This document shows positions 63,795-64,000 of a DNA stretch of 64,000 bases, piece by piece. The notes beneath the pieces are model-generated. The model searched no databases, was not told the origin of the DNA, and saw only the letters and a list, made by a program, of their open reading frames with translations. The DNA comes from Halomarina oriensis. Its GTDB lineage: Archaea > Halobacteriota > Halobacteria > Halobacteriales > Haloarculaceae. Within the stretch, counting starts at the first letter, position 1; every line of letters begins with the position of its first letter. Made by a program: the position numbers and the translations under genes. Location of the stretch: assembly GCF_009791395.1 (NCBI RefSeq), contig NZ_WSZK01000005.1, positions 20,825-84,824 on the forward strand, written 5' to 3'.

Positions 63795-63811
63795 AGTTTC
63801 CAGAGGAAACT
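63795..63811. repeat. perfect 17-bp palindrome with ORB-like arms
   Basis: AGTTTCC-AGA-GGAAACT, seven-base arms with a three-base centre. The arms share GTTTCC with the three repeats. Confidence 0.55.
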
Positions 63812-64000
63812 ATCGAAGTCAGAGGTGATGAGAGGTATCTCTCGCCGGGCGTTCGAAAATCCTCGGGGTAGAGACGGTGGCGAAACCGAAACCGGTTGTC
63901 GCTCTCGTGACGAGGACTCCGTCGGTCTCGGAGTGCTCCCGCCCGCCCGCTCCACTACTTCACTTTCAGTCTATGGTTATCCTATATAGATAGAATGCGA

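Larger units (their letters stand above)
63188..64000. other. gene-poor right end with repeats, G-runs and AT-rich tail; candidate replication origin
   Basis: No ORF here has coding-like composition. The region holds three 23-bp repeats, a perfect 17-bp palindrome, several runs of five to seven G on the plus strand between 63450 and 63750, and an AT-rich end (TTATCCTATATAGATAGAAT). Haloarchaeal origins are intergenic, carry ORB repeats with GTTTC/GAAAC arms and G-runs, and lie beside an orc1/cdc6 gene. Such a gene would have to lie past the window. Confidence 0.4.

Noticed and set aside
63367..63989. Short ORFs on both strands at the right end
   Set aside because: They cross the 23-bp repeats and G-runs and show repeat-derived residues (HTTFPVKH) in several frames, so they are not genes.

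Overview
The window is about two-thirds G+C by eye and reads as the chromosome of a halophilic archaeon (class Halobacteria). Its proteins are very acidic and strongly prefer G or C at third codon positions. It carries Tat-exported lipoproteins and copper proteins, halocyanin, HTH-10 and DUF7344-type regulators, short zinc-ribbon proteins and AT-rich promoters placed 20-30 bases before start codons. I saw no tRNA, rRNA, CRISPR array, insertion sequence or integrase. Species cannot be fixed from this stretch.

Layout. (1) 0.1-12.3 kb is ordinary haloarchaeal backbone: membrane proteins, a halocyanin, an MscS-type channel, an amidohydrolase, DUF502, a methyltransferase coupled to an M48 protease, and a chain of very small overlapping ORFs. 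(2) 12.4-51.5 kb is a surface-polysaccharide or glycan locus. It holds a polysaccharide deacetylase coupled to a formyltransferase, two NAD-dependent epimerases, GlmS, a Gfo/Idh/MocA oxidoreductase with a DUF362 protein, six glycosyltransferases or related enzymes (three GT2, one GT4, one ArnT-like GT-C, one DUF354), two tandem flippases, two unusual alkaline-phosphatase-superfamily proteins, a six-hairpin protein, a UDP-ManNAc-type dehydrogenase, a 1027-residue Tat-exported beta-helix protein with five C-terminal repeats, and a 787-residue membrane protein with a 190-residue Gly/Asp/Thr tail. Regulators (DUF7344, TrmB-like wHTH, HTH-10, PadR) are scattered through it. (3) 51.6-54.5 kb holds regulators and small proteins. 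(4) 54.8-59.8 kb is a MoxR/DUF58/DUF4129 set, with moxR convergent to the other four genes. (5) 60.0-63.0 kb has a sulfatase-fold protein, a zinc ribbon and a third DUF7344 protein. (6) 63.2-64.0 kb has no convincing gene but carries three copies of a 23-bp repeat, a perfect 17-bp palindrome and G-runs, which resemble a haloarchaeal replication origin cut by the window edge.

How the genes fit together. GlmS makes glucosamine-6-phosphate. The epimerases, oxidoreductase, formyltransferase and UDP-sugar dehydrogenase make or decorate nucleotide sugars. The GT2, GT4 and GT-C enzymes assemble chains on a lipid carrier, the flippases move them out, and the exported beta-helix protein and phosphatase-fold enzymes could act on the finished polymer. 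No oligosaccharyltransferase (AglB) is visible, so lipid-linked exopolysaccharide is as likely a product as protein N-glycan. A recurring promoter-like sequence, roughly ATAACAAAGSCC, lies upstream of many transcription units from 17 kb onward; at six of them it ends 21-24 bases before the start codon. It was not seen in the first 17 kb. It may mark a regulon.
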